Of a stretch of DNA of 18,482 nt, positions 6,808-15,251 are shown one piece after another; positions within the stretch are counted from its first letter, which is position 1, and every line of letters starts with the position of its first letter. Location: NCBI GenBank assembly GCA_963661545.1, contig CAVLCU010000038.1:1-18482 (forward strand), written 5' to 3'. A program made the translations under genes and the position numbers. This DNA is from Scatomonas sp963661545. GTDB lineage: Bacteria; Bacillota; Clostridia; Lachnospirales; Lachnospiraceae. Under the pieces are notes generated by a model. It saw nothing but the letters and a program-made list of their open reading frames with translations. It was not told the origin of the DNA and made no database searches.

Positions 6808-8039
6808 GCTGGCGCCTCCAGATTCGCTTCCCATAAATCCACCATGCCGGCCTCCAGAGAATCCGATACAGCCTCTCTTTGACTGGCATATCCCTGGTCA
6901 ATCGCAAAAAAATAATAATTGGAATGCTCCGGAAATTTCACATCCCCCATGCTGGTATAGAAAACCATACTCAAAGACGGAAAGAGGCATTCCCCCTTCT
7001 CCAAGCGGAGCTTTTGTCCCAGGGAGCTGACATAGTAGCTGACGAAAGCTTGGGCCAGCTTCTCTTGGCCTCCCTTACTGACTGCCAGGAGAGGAGTCTC
7101 AAAATTGCTGTTGGAAAAATTGCTGTTTTCGCTGGGATAAGGCAGGATATCCCAGGGAAAGGATACGTTGCTGCACAGGCGTGTCATCTCCAGATTGCTG
7201 ATGATAAAGGGCTGCAGGCCCCGGGCAAATTCCTGCCGATATACCTCATATTCTTGTTCCGAGCAGGAGACAAGGACTCCCTCCCCAGCCAGCTGCTGGT
7301 AGATCTGCAGGCTTTCCAGGACTCTTGCATCTGCTTCCATCCCTTGCGCTGTCTCGGTACAGGTGCCGCCGCCTGAGCGCATCAAGGGTTCTACCATTTG
7401 CCAGGAAGAACAGACATAGAGAGCGGGGCGACCCAGCCGCTGAGTGACCTGACGAAGCACATCCGCGAATCCATTCAAATCCCAGTGTTTTTCCTGAAAG
7501 ATCTGCTGAAGGGATTCCAGACCCGCTTCCTCCAGCAGAGTCTGATTGTAATAAATCATATAGGGCATGACCCCGGCGGGCAAGCCATATTGCAGGCCAT
7601 CGATCTTCCCGGTTTCCAAAACGGAGGGATAAAAGGTTTCCCCCTCCTGTCTTCGCTCCTCCACTACCCCTTCCAGGCTCGTGATGGCTCCCTCTGCGGT
7701 AATCTCTCGCAGCTCATTGGGTGTCGTATAAAATACGTCAAAGGCCTTGCCGCTGGCCAACTGGCCAATCACCTGCCTTTGTTCCTCCTCGGCAGAGGAA
7801 TAAACGTAGATCTCCACCCGACAATGGTTCTGCTTTCGGAAGACCTCCGCAACCTCCTCTGCGGTTTTCTGCATCTGCAGATCCCCGTACAAGGCAAAGG
7901 TAATAACCGCTTCTTCCTCTGGCTTTGGAAAGGCCTTCTCCTTCCAAAAGAGCATTGCTGTCACCAGTCCTATGCCTCCGGTCAGTATCAGGAATCCGCC
8001 GAGCCAGCGAATAACCCGGTCTGCATACTTTTTTTTCAT
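6804..8039 (-). CDS. Membrane-anchored extracellular solute-binding protein, family 1
   Basis: The protein has 411 residues from the ATG at 8039, with GAGG 8 nt upstream overlapping the response-regulator stop region; an ATG 24 codons earlier would lie inside the regulator gene. A hydrophobic helix at about 12-32 (WLGGFLILTGGIGLVTAMLFW) has no lipobox cysteine, so the protein is probably held by an uncleaved N-terminal anchor. The rest has the periplasmic-binding type of UgpB/MalE-like proteins: ITFALYGD after the anchor, DVFYTTPNELREI, GLPAGVMPYMIYYNQTLLEEAG, and EFARGLQPFIISN. No CUT1 permease is encoded nearby, so import is doubtful. It lies between the response regulator (4-nt gap) and the AraF paralogue (4-nt overlap), which suggests a partner of the sensor kinase. 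The ligand is unknown. Confidence 0.75.
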   Translation of the reverse strand: MKKKYADRVIRWLGGFLILTGGIGLVTAMLFWKEKAFPKPEEEAVITFALYGDLQMQKTAEEVAEVFRKQNHCRVEIYVYSSAEEEQRQVIGQLASGKAFDVFYTTPNELREITAEGAITSLEGVVEERRQEGETFYPSVLETGKIDGLQYGLPAGVMPYMIYYNQTLLEEAGLESLQQIFQEKHWDLNGFADVLRQVTQRLGRPALYVCSSWQMVEPLMRSGGGTCTETAQGMEADARVLESLQIYQQLAGEGVLVSCSEQEYEVYRQEFARGLQPFIISNLEMTRLCSNVSFPWDILPYPSENSNFSNSNFETPLLAVSKGGQEKLAQAFVSYYVSSLGQKLRLEKGECLFPSLSMVFYTSMGDVKFPEHSNYYFFAIDQGYASQREAVSDSLEAGMVDLWEANLEAPA

Positions 8040-8043
8040 CTGT

Positions 8044-9636
8044 TTATCCTCTAAATTCCGAAGGTGTCTTACCGGTAATCTTTCGAAAGAGCTGGCTAAA
8101 ATACCGCACATCTGTAAAGCCTACCATATCCGCCACCTCGTAATTTCTAAGATTGGGATGGGTGCGAATGATTTTCTGAGCCTCTTCGATCCGCAGGGCA
8201 CTCATACAATCACTGAATTTAATCCCCTTTTCCTTTCGAAAGAGCTTGCTAAAATACCACTTACTGACATAGACTTGGTCTGCCACCTCTTCCAGCGACA
8301 CCTCCCGCCGGCAATTCTCCCGCATGTATTGGATGGCCTGATCCAGCAGGTGCTGGGTTCGGCTCCTTTGCCGGCTCTGGATAAAGTTCTCCATCCAAGC
8401 TCCTGTCTCGGTCAAAAGCTCTGTATAATTGCGGACGCTTCTGGCATAATGGAGCTTCTCCATCTGGCTATCGTATTGGCTGTCCAACACCTGACAGTCT
8501 CCATATTCTCCCATCAGCTGCCGAAAGCCGCCGGAAATCACCTCCGCAGTCATGCTTTTGACAGCTCCTACCGAGGATAGCTGCTGCAGCTGTCGGCAAA
8601 GCTCCTCCATCTCCTGTCTTACGCCGCTTCCCTGACGCAGGGACCGAAAGAAGGGTTCTGTTTCCGGCTCTTCTTCTTTTGGTTCGGAGGAATCTGCAGC
8701 CTTCAGATCATCATAATAGATCACACTGCCTGCCCCAAAATAATAACTTTGCCCGGCACACTGATCTGACTCCCGGCGAGCCCGGCGCAGAGCAGCCGCT
8801 CCCTTGTGGATGTGACTGATCCCGATAGAGAGGGAAAAACGTCCCTTTTCCTTCACCCGGTTTCCCAGGGCATTGCCATACTCCAATAGTCCGCTTCCAT
8901 CCAGCTTCTTTTCCTTTGGGCTTAAAATGGCATAAAGCACCTTTTCATGCTGAAAGGTGATGGCGGAATATCCATACTCTGCCAGGAGATCCTTCACCTG
9001 TTCCTGGATCATGAAGAGGAGAAGCAGGATGTCGCTTTCCGTAAATCCATGCTCCAGTTCATGGAAGGAATCCAAGACGAGAGCCATGACAGCGAACTCT
9101 TCTATCTTTACAGAGAAATAGTCCATCTTTTCATAGATACTTTCCACGGAATCCATGTTGCCGAAGAGGAGAGAAGAAATAAACTTGTCCCGAAGGATCG
9201 GCAGGCTCTCCTGCACCTGTTTTTCCAGCTGCTCCCTCTCCGCCTCCAAGGTCTCCTCACTGCGTATCTGCTCTGTCAGTCTCTTCACCGCTCCCAGAAG
9301 CTCCTCTTGATCCACGGGCTTTAGGATATATTCCCTTACCCCAAAGGAAATGGCTTTTTGAGCATATTCAAATTCCTTATAACCGGTGAGGAAAATAATC
9401 TTTACGCCGGGATATTGAGCTGCCAGCTGCTGCGCCATCTCCAGACCATCCATTTGTGGCATGCGGATATCACTGATGACTAGCTGGGGCTGATTCTCCG
9501 CCGCTTTTATCAGTCCCTCCTTTCCATTGTTGGCCAGAAGGGGGGCTTCACAGCCCAGCTCCTCCCAGGGCATCACGCTTGCGATTCCCATGCGAATAAT
9601 TGGCTCATCCTCTACGATTAATACCCGTATCTTCAA
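8044..9636 (-). CDS. Response regulator with AraC-type DNA-binding domain (YesN/AraT-like)
   Basis: The 530-residue protein begins with a receiver domain (1 to about 120): acidic pocket E9-D10-E11, phospho-acceptor Asp56 in VISDIRMPQMDG, and the Lys in YILKPVD near 107. A long middle region (about 130-420) follows, with a helical part near 120-150. The C-terminus (about 428-530) is an AraC/XylS domain with two helix-turn-helix units, SLEEVADQVYVSKWYFSKLF and NYEVADMVGFTDVRYFSQLF, ending KTPSEFRG. The start is TTG at 9636 with GGGAGGGG about 7 nt upstream, inside the end of the kinase gene (32-nt overlap). By context it activates arabinose transport genes, with the direct repeat at 5686-5723 as likely target. 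The domain call is firm; the regulon is inferred. Confidence 0.88.
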   Translation of the reverse strand: MKIRVLIVEDEPIIRMGIASVMPWEELGCEAPLLANNGKEGLIKAAENQPQLVISDIRMPQMDGLEMAQQLAAQYPGVKIIFLTGYKEFEYAQKAISFGVREYILKPVDQEELLGAVKRLTEQIRSEETLEAEREQLEKQVQESLPILRDKFISSLLFGNMDSVESIYEKMDYFSVKIEEFAVMALVLDSFHELEHGFTESDILLLLFMIQEQVKDLLAEYGYSAITFQHEKVLYAILSPKEKKLDGSGLLEYGNALGNRVKEKGRFSLSIGISHIHKGAAALRRARRESDQCAGQSYYFGAGSVIYYDDLKAADSSEPKEEEPETEPFFRSLRQGSGVRQEMEELCRQLQQLSSVGAVKSMTAEVISGGFRQLMGEYGDCQVLDSQYDSQMEKLHYARSVRNYTELLTETGAWMENFIQSRQRSRTQHLLDQAIQYMRENCRREVSLEEVADQVYVSKWYFSKLFRKEKGIKFSDCMSALRIEEAQKIIRTHPNLRNYEVADMVGFTDVRYFSQLFRKITGKTPSEFRG

Positions 9637-11362
9637 CCGAATCCCCTCCCTTCGGCAGCCGGATGAGAATCTCTGTTCCCTCTCCCAGCCTGCTTTGGAT
9701 CTCTATTCCATAGGCCTCTCCGTAACTCATTTGAATCCTTTGATGCACATTGTATAAGCCCACCCCATGCTGTTTCTCCTGCTTGAGTTGTCCCCCCAGG
9801 ACCTCCTCAATCCGTTCCTGGGACATTCCTATCCCGTTATCCCGGATCGAGATCTGCAAAAGATCCTTTTCTTCTTTTGCAGCAATCAAAAGTCTCCTAT
9901 CGCCCTCTTTTTCTTCCAGGCCGTGCACCAGGGCATTCTCCACCAGGGGTTGAAGAATCATTTTAGGCACTAACCGCCTGCTTTCGGCTTCCCCCACGGC
10001 GATCACATAGCTTAGGCTGTCCCCATACCGCATCTTCTGAATAGAGAGATAATCTTCTACGTTCTCCGTTTCCTCTGCTAAAGCTACAAAGGCATCTGTC
10101 TTGGATATGGACCATCGGAGAATCCTTCCCAGAGCCACCGCCATCTTACTGACCTCCTTGTCCCCGCCCATGGCCGCCTTCCAGCTGATAGCATCCAGGG
10201 TATTATAGAGAAAATGAGGATTGATCTGGGCTCTGAGAAAACGAAATTCGGTTTCCTTTAGCAAAAGCTTGTTTTTGTAATCCTCCTCGATCAACTGCTG
10301 AATCCTTCCGGTCATCCTGTTAAAAGTCTCTGTCAATTCTCCCATTTCATCCTGGTGAATCACGGGGGCTCTTACCTGGAAATTCTCATTTCTGACCTCC
10401 AGCATGCTGGACTGCAGCTTGCGGATGGACATGGTCAGGGATTCGGAGAAGCGATTCATCACCAGCAGTAAGGTTCCCATAATCATCAGGAAAACAGAAC
10501 TGATAATAATCTGCAGACGATAGATATCCTGCATAATCTCTCCCTTGGGGGTATATTCCCGAATATACCAGCCCAGCTCAGGAAGGCAGGCCTCCTGTGC
10601 ATAGTAAATGGCGCCGTCCACCCGAACCGGCTGCAGCCCTTCTCCCTCCCCCAACTGCAGGCTTGCCAACTTCTCTGATGCCTCATAATTACTGGATACC
10701 ACCTGGCCCTGGGCATCCAGAACCTGAAAGAAGCTTCCCGGAGTTGTTTTCAGATCCTCATACAGTTGACGGACCGTCTCCTCCTGCAGGAAGACATAGA
10801 TCAAGCCCACCTCCTTCAAAGACTCGAAATCCTTGATCTTTCGTACTCCCATCACATATCCCTTGTCACTGGCTGTCCCGGACCAAAAGATACCGGAAGG
10901 CCAACCCATATCCGGCAGCTCCTGGTCCAAATACTGGTAGAAAACCTCTTCCGATTCCCGGGCGGAATAAGAGAATTTTTCGCCGGAATTCTTGATCAGG
11001 ATCAGGCACTCAATATCCTTACGGGCATTTCCCATGCTGCGCAGAAGCAAGCGCATGGCATTTTTTTCTCCCGGAGAGGACAGAAAGGCCGGATCCTGAT
11101 TCAGGTAGTCCAGGATCTCTTTATTCCAAAGATTGGAGATGAGAATATTATTCAGCCCGGAAAGACTGTTGGATATGCCCTGGGCACTTTGCTTCAAATA
11201 TTGCTCAGAGCTTCGCTCCAGCTGGGACAGTTGTCTGTTTCTGGTCATGGCAGATACAATCACCATAACTAAGCATAAGGGCAGCACGATAAGAAGCATA
11301 AAAACCAGATTCAGTTTTGTACGGATGGGCTTATCCCAGAAGGATTTTGTCATCTTTCGCAT
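9605..11362 (-). CDS. Sensor histidine kinase, YesM/LytS-type (AraS-like)
   Basis: The 585-residue protein has TM1 at about 18-39, an extracellular sensing domain at 40-283, TM2 at about 284-302, a HAMP region at about 303-358 and a His_kinase domain with the phospho-acceptor His383 in RAQINPHFLYNTLDAIS. The ATPase domain follows, with LVENALVHG (473-481, N-box Asn475), RDNGIGM (507-513) and GVGLYNVHQR (533-542). The start is uncertain: ATG at 11362 has only a weak, distant AAGGG, and a second ATG lies three codons on. It follows araD after 49 nt with no terminator, so it is probably co-transcribed with araRAB-D. With two binding proteins in the same operon, it likely senses a liganded binding protein at the outer face rather than free sugar. 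That is inferred from the AraPST precedent. Confidence 0.88.
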   Translation of the reverse strand: MRKMTKSFWDKPIRTKLNLVFMLLIVLPLCLVMVIVSAMTRNRQLSQLERSSEQYLKQSAQGISNSLSGLNNILISNLWNKEILDYLNQDPAFLSSPGEKNAMRLLLRSMGNARKDIECLILIKNSGEKFSYSARESEEVFYQYLDQELPDMGWPSGIFWSGTASDKGYVMGVRKIKDFESLKEVGLIYVFLQEETVRQLYEDLKTTPGSFFQVLDAQGQVVSSNYEASEKLASLQLGEGEGLQPVRVDGAIYYAQEACLPELGWYIREYTPKGEIMQDIYRLQIIISSVFLMIMGTLLLVMNRFSESLTMSIRKLQSSMLEVRNENFQVRAPVIHQDEMGELTETFNRMTGRIQQLIEEDYKNKLLLKETEFRFLRAQINPHFLYNTLDAISWKAAMGGDKEVSKMAVALGRILRWSISKTDAFVALAEETENVEDYLSIQKMRYGDSLSYVIAVGEAESRRLVPKMILQPLVENALVHGLEEKEGDRRLLIAAKEEKDLLQISIRDNGIGMSQERIEEVLGGQLKQEKQHGVGLYNVHQRIQMSYGEAYGIEIQSRLGEGTEILIRLPKGGDSVEDTGINRRG

Positions 11363-11411
11363 CTCTATGCACTACCCTTTCTTTTAGACTATGGTCCCAT
11401 GCTATATTCGG

Positions 11412-12113
11412 TCAGGCCCCCGGTCGAGTCTGCCCGTAATAAGCATCCTTCCCATGCTTTCTATAATAATGCTTATCCAACAGTTCCTGGGGGGCAGGCT
11501 GAACTCTGGCATTGATCTGTTCACATCGAGCTGCCATTTTAGCAACCTCCTCCAGTACCACTGCATGGTGCACCGCATCCTTTGCATCCTTGCCCCAGCT
11601 AAAGGGACCGTGGTTCTTGCATAAGACGGCTGGCACAGCCTCATAGTTCAGATTCTGAAAGGTCCGAATGATGACGAGGCCGGTGTTTTTTTCGTAGTCA
11701 TTTTCTATCTCTTCTCTGGTCAGGCCAGGTGCACAGGGGATTTCACCATACATATAATCTGCCTGGGTTGTTCCGTAGCAGGGGATTCCTCTGCCGGCCT
11801 GGGCCCAGCTGGTCGCCCAGGGAGAATGGGTATGAACCAGGCCTCCGATTCGCTCAAAGGCCTTGTAGAGCTCCACATGGGTAGCAGTGTCCGAGGAGGG
11901 CCTATAGGTACCCTCCACCACCCTTCCCTCCAAATCTACCAAAACCATATCCTCTGCCTTCAGATCTTCATAGGCCACTCCGCTGGGTTTGATGGCAAAG
12001 ATGCCCAAAGAGCGGTCGATCCCACTCACATTTCCCCAGGTAAAAGTAACCAGCCCGTGTCTGGGAAGCTGCATATTCGCTTCATATACCTGTCTCTTTA
12101 ACTCTTCTAACAT
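11412..12113 (-). CDS. araD: L-ribulose-5-phosphate 4-epimerase
   Basis: It converts L-ribulose 5-phosphate to D-xylulose 5-phosphate, linking arabinose to the pentose phosphate or phosphoketolase route; cytosolic, class II aldolase family. The length of 233 matches known AraD proteins (about 230). Visible active-site elements are GNVS (27-30), KPSGV (42-46), SSD (73-75), the zinc ligands His94 and His96 in GLVHTHSPWA, the third zinc His168 in LCKNHGPF, Asp119 in TTQADY, and the C-terminal HGKDAYYGQ with its tyrosines. The ATG at 12113 overlaps the end of the kinase gene by 7 nt, with GGGAGA about 9 nt upstream inside that gene. There is no sign of damage. The D-xylulose end of the pathway is not encoded in the window. 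Confidence 0.96.
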   Translation of the reverse strand: MLEELKRQVYEANMQLPRHGLVTFTWGNVSGIDRSLGIFAIKPSGVAYEDLKAEDMVLVDLEGRVVEGTYRPSSDTATHVELYKAFERIGGLVHTHSPWATSWAQAGRGIPCYGTTQADYMYGEIPCAPGLTREEIENDYEKNTGLVIIRTFQNLNYEAVPAVLCKNHGPFSWGKDAKDAVHHAVVLEEVAKMAARCEQINARVQPAPQELLDKHYYRKHGKDAYYGQTRPGA

Positions 12114-13726
12114 GATACCATCTCTCCCTTCTGAGCGGCCGGCAAGGTCTGAACCGCTGCAAGTTCTATGGGCAAACCCTTCTTATAGGTCTTCATGAAT
12201 TGGCGAAAGCCCTCTACATCCTCCGGATCGGGTTCCAGACAGAATTCCTGACTTTCGGTAAAGACAACCTGATCCAGGAATTCATCCAGACTTCTTTCTG
12301 AAGAATCCAGCGCATAGAGTGCCAACAAGGCGATGCCCCAGGCTCCCCCTTCTCCGGCTGTCTTCCTCACTGCCACCGGCGTCTCCATACAGGCTGCCAT
12401 AATCCTCTGTCCCACCTTGGGGGTCTTGAACAACCCTCCATGTCCGGTGAGTCTTTCCAGGACAACCTTCTCTTCCTTCCGGAGGATATCCATCCCCATC
12501 TTCAAAGCCCCCAGGGCGGTGAAGAGATGAACCCGCATAAGATTGGCCAGATTGAACCTGCTATCCGGCATCCGAACCAGCAAAGGGCGGCCCTCCGCCA
12601 GTCCTGTCATAGGCTCTCCGGAGAGATAGCCATAGGACAAAAGACCGCCACAGTCCTTCTCTCCTTCCAGGGCTTTCTGGTACAAGATTCGAAACAAGTC
12701 CTCTGTATCCGGTTTTACTCCGAGCGCTTCTGAGAATTCCTTAAAAATTCCCACCCAGGCATTGAGATCCGAGGTGCAGTTATTGGCATGGGACATGGCT
12801 ACCGGCTTTCCATCCGGTGTTGTGACCATATCAAGCTCCGGATAGACCTTGGACAGATCCTGATCCAGAACTACCATGGCAAAGGCCGAGGTTCCTGCCG
12901 ATATATTTCCGGTATGAGCTGCCACGCTCTTGGTAGCGGTCATTCCAGTCCCTGCATCTCCCTCCGGGGGACAGACAGGACATCCTGCCTCCAATTGACC
13001 CGTGGGATCCAGCAGCAGTGCGCCTTCCTCGGTCAGGTTTCCGGCCCAATCTCCGGCCATCTTTACCCGGGGGAGGATATCCTTTATCTTTTGAGAAAAT
13101 CCATGTTTCCGCGCCAATTGATCAAACTTTTCTATCATGATGTCCGAATAATCACCGGCAGAACCATCTATAGGAAACATCCCGGAGGCATCGCCGATTC
13201 CCAAGACTTGTTCCCCGGTCAGCTTCCAATGGACATAGCCCGCCAGGGTGGTCATATAGGCAACCTGCGAGAGATGATCTTCCCCGTTCAAAATAGCCTG
13301 GTATAAATGGGCAATGCTCCATCTCTGAGGAATATGAAAGTCCAACAGATCGGTTAATTCCTGCGCTGCCTGACCGCTTATGCTATTGCGCCAGGTTCGG
13401 AAGGGAACCAGGAGATTCTGCCTGGCGTCAAAGACCAGGTATCCATGCATCATGGCGCTGATACCTAAAGCTTTAATCTGATGTAGGTCGGCCTGCCATT
13501 TTTGTTTCAGATCCTTCTTCAACGCTCTATAGGCGTCCTGTATCCCAGACCAGACATCCTCCAGGGAATAAGTCCAGATCTGATTTTCCAGGCGATTCTC
13601 CCATTCGTGACTCCCAAAGGCCAGGGGATTTCCCACAGAATCCACCAGGACTGCCTTAATCCGCGTAGATCCCAGTTCTATTCCCAGAATACCATTTTTT
13701 CCCTGCTCTTTGCAATGCTCTTTCAT
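12107..13726 (-). CDS. araB: L-ribulokinase, FGGY family (short, XylB/AraK-like type)
   Basis: The 539-residue sugar kinase begins with the phosphate-binding motif ILGIELGSTRIKAVLVDS (about 14-31). It later has IKALGISAMMHGYLVFD, GIGDASGMFPID, the adenosine-binding stretch GDAGTGMTATKSVAAHTGN and GGLFKTPKVGQRIMAACMETPV near the C-terminus, in FGGY order. Its position between araA and araD makes L-ribulose the obvious substrate. From memory, its N-terminal half does not resemble B. subtilis or E. coli AraB, which are longer in that part. It looks closer to the XylB-like ribulokinase reported as AraK in Clostridium acetobutylicum. The araB symbol is therefore functional rather than orthologous. 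The ATG at 13726 follows GGAGG by 7 nt, 25 nt after araA. Confidence 0.85.
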   Translation of the reverse strand: MKEHCKEQGKNGILGIELGSTRIKAVLVDSVGNPLAFGSHEWENRLENQIWTYSLEDVWSGIQDAYRALKKDLKQKWQADLHQIKALGISAMMHGYLVFDARQNLLVPFRTWRNSISGQAAQELTDLLDFHIPQRWSIAHLYQAILNGEDHLSQVAYMTTLAGYVHWKLTGEQVLGIGDASGMFPIDGSAGDYSDIMIEKFDQLARKHGFSQKIKDILPRVKMAGDWAGNLTEEGALLLDPTGQLEAGCPVCPPEGDAGTGMTATKSVAAHTGNISAGTSAFAMVVLDQDLSKVYPELDMVTTPDGKPVAMSHANNCTSDLNAWVGIFKEFSEALGVKPDTEDLFRILYQKALEGEKDCGGLLSYGYLSGEPMTGLAEGRPLLVRMPDSRFNLANLMRVHLFTALGALKMGMDILRKEEKVVLERLTGHGGLFKTPKVGQRIMAACMETPVAVRKTAGEGGAWGIALLALYALDSSERSLDEFLDQVVFTESQEFCLEPDPEDVEGFRQFMKTYKKGLPIELAAVQTLPAAQKGEMVSC

Positions 13727-13751
13727 CAGCTGTCCTCCTCTTCGCTTCTAC

Positions 13752-15251
13752 CTACCGATAATAAACCGAGTTCCAGCGCAGCTCCTGACGCAGCCGGGGA
13801 ATCCTGGTGTCCTGGTCAATCACAATACACTCGATTCCCATGGCATCTGCCCAGTCCCTCATTTGGTTTGCGGTCAGGTCATAGGTAAAGGCCGTATGAT
13901 GGGCGCCACCTGCATAGATCCATGCCTCAGCGCCTACCTGCAGATTGGGCTGGGGGATCCAGAAATTCGTTGCTACCGGAAGACGAGGCATGGCTTTCTC
14001 TGTTTTTTGACAGGTCACCTCATTGACAATGAGACGAAATCGGCTGCCCAGATCAATGAGGGACACAGCAATGCCGGGACCCTCCTTGGAAGTAAAAACC
14101 AGCCTGGCCGGATCTTCTCTCTCTCCCATAGAAAGGGGACAGCAGCGGATAGAAATCGGACCCTCTGCGATGGAGGGACATACCTCCAGCATATGAGCCT
14201 CCAAAATGCCTTCCTTGCCGGGCACCAGATTATAGGTATAATCTTCCATGAAAGAGGTGCCCTTTGCTCCTGCCTGATCCTGGGTCATGCATTTCATCAG
14301 GCGCACCAGGGCAGCTGTCTTCCAGTCTCCCTCGCCTCCAAAGCCATAACCCTTTTGCATGAGGCGTTGTATGGCCAGACCCGGCAGCTGCTTCAGCTTG
14401 CCCAGATCTCCAAAATGGGTCACAATAGCCTGGTAGTTCTTTTCTTCCAAAAAACGTTCGAAACCGATCTCCATACCAGCTTGTACGGCTACATGGCGGC
14501 GAAACTCTGCCGGATCCCTTCCCTCCTCCTCCAGGGCATAGATATCGTAGTATTCCTCCACCAGTCTTTGGATCTCTTCGGGACTTACCTGACTGACATA
14601 CTCCTCGATCTCCTTCACCGGCCAGGCGTCAATCTCCCAGCCAAATTTGATTTGCGCCTCAACCTTGTCTCCCTCCGTCACAGCTACATTGCGCATATTG
14701 TCGGCAATCCGGCACACCCTGATCTGGCGGCTCTCCATAAGGCCAACTGCGGTAATCATCCAGTCGGCTATCCGTTTCTGCAAGCCTTCCTCCCTCCAAT
14801 ACCCCATCATTACCTTTCGTTCGATCCCCATCCGAGTCATCACATGACCGAATTCCCGATCGCCATGAGCCGATTGGTTTTCATTCATGAAATCCATATC
14901 AATGGTATCGTAGGGAATTTCCTGATTGTATTGGGTATGAAGGTGCAGCAAGGCCTTCCGGTAGTCCTGCAGACCAGGGATCCAGGCTTTGGCCGGGGAA
15001 AAGGTATGCATCCAGACGATCAGGCCGGCACAGGAGGGATCGGCATTCGCTTCATTCATAGTTTTGCGGATCAAAGCATTCGTAATCAGGGTAGGCTTCC
15101 AAACCACCTCAAAGGGCAGGTGACCGGAAGCATTCAAGGTGTCCACCATCTCTCTTGCATGGGCAGCCACGTGCTCCAGACATTCTTCTCCATATAAATC
15201 CTGGGAACCTGTACAAAACCAAAATTGATATTGCCTGTTATTTTTCTTCAT
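13752..15251 (-). CDS. araA: L-arabinose isomerase
   Basis: It interconverts L-arabinose and L-ribulose in the cytosol and needs a divalent metal. The 499 residues match the family (about 500). It begins YQFWFCTGSQDLYG, a family signature, and carries the expected metal ligands: Glu307 in GEGDWKTAAL, Glu336 in SFMEDYTY, His353 in EAHMLEVCPS, and His452 in GGAHHTAF. The closing VIDQDTRIPRLRQELRWN is typical. The ATG at 15251 overlaps the araR stop codon as ATGA, with AGGTGA about 7 nt upstream, so translation is probably coupled to araR. It is co-transcribed with araR and hence under its control. No abnormality was seen. Confidence 0.97.
   Translation of the reverse strand: MKKNNRQYQFWFCTGSQDLYGEECLEHVAAHAREMVDTLNASGHLPFEVVWKPTLITNALIRKTMNEANADPSCAGLIVWMHTFSPAKAWIPGLQDYRKALLHLHTQYNQEIPYDTIDMDFMNENQSAHGDREFGHVMTRMGIERKVMMGYWREEGLQKRIADWMITAVGLMESRQIRVCRIADNMRNVAVTEGDKVEAQIKFGWEIDAWPVKEIEEYVSQVSPEEIQRLVEEYYDIYALEEEGRDPAEFRRHVAVQAGMEIGFERFLEEKNYQAIVTHFGDLGKLKQLPGLAIQRLMQKGYGFGGEGDWKTAALVRLMKCMTQDQAGAKGTSFMEDYTYNLVPGKEGILEAHMLEVCPSIAEGPISIRCCPLSMGEREDPARLVFTSKEGPGIAVSLIDLGSRFRLIVNEVTCQKTEKAMPRLPVATNFWIPQPNLQVGAEAWIYAGGAHHTAFTYDLTANQMRDWADAMGIECIVIDQDTRIPRLRQELRWNSVYYR

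Noticed and set aside
13710..15197. A 495-codon open frame on the plus strand opposite araA
   Set aside because: araA on the minus strand has full family motifs and a good ribosome-binding site; the opposite frame shows no recognisable domain and is a codon-bias shadow.
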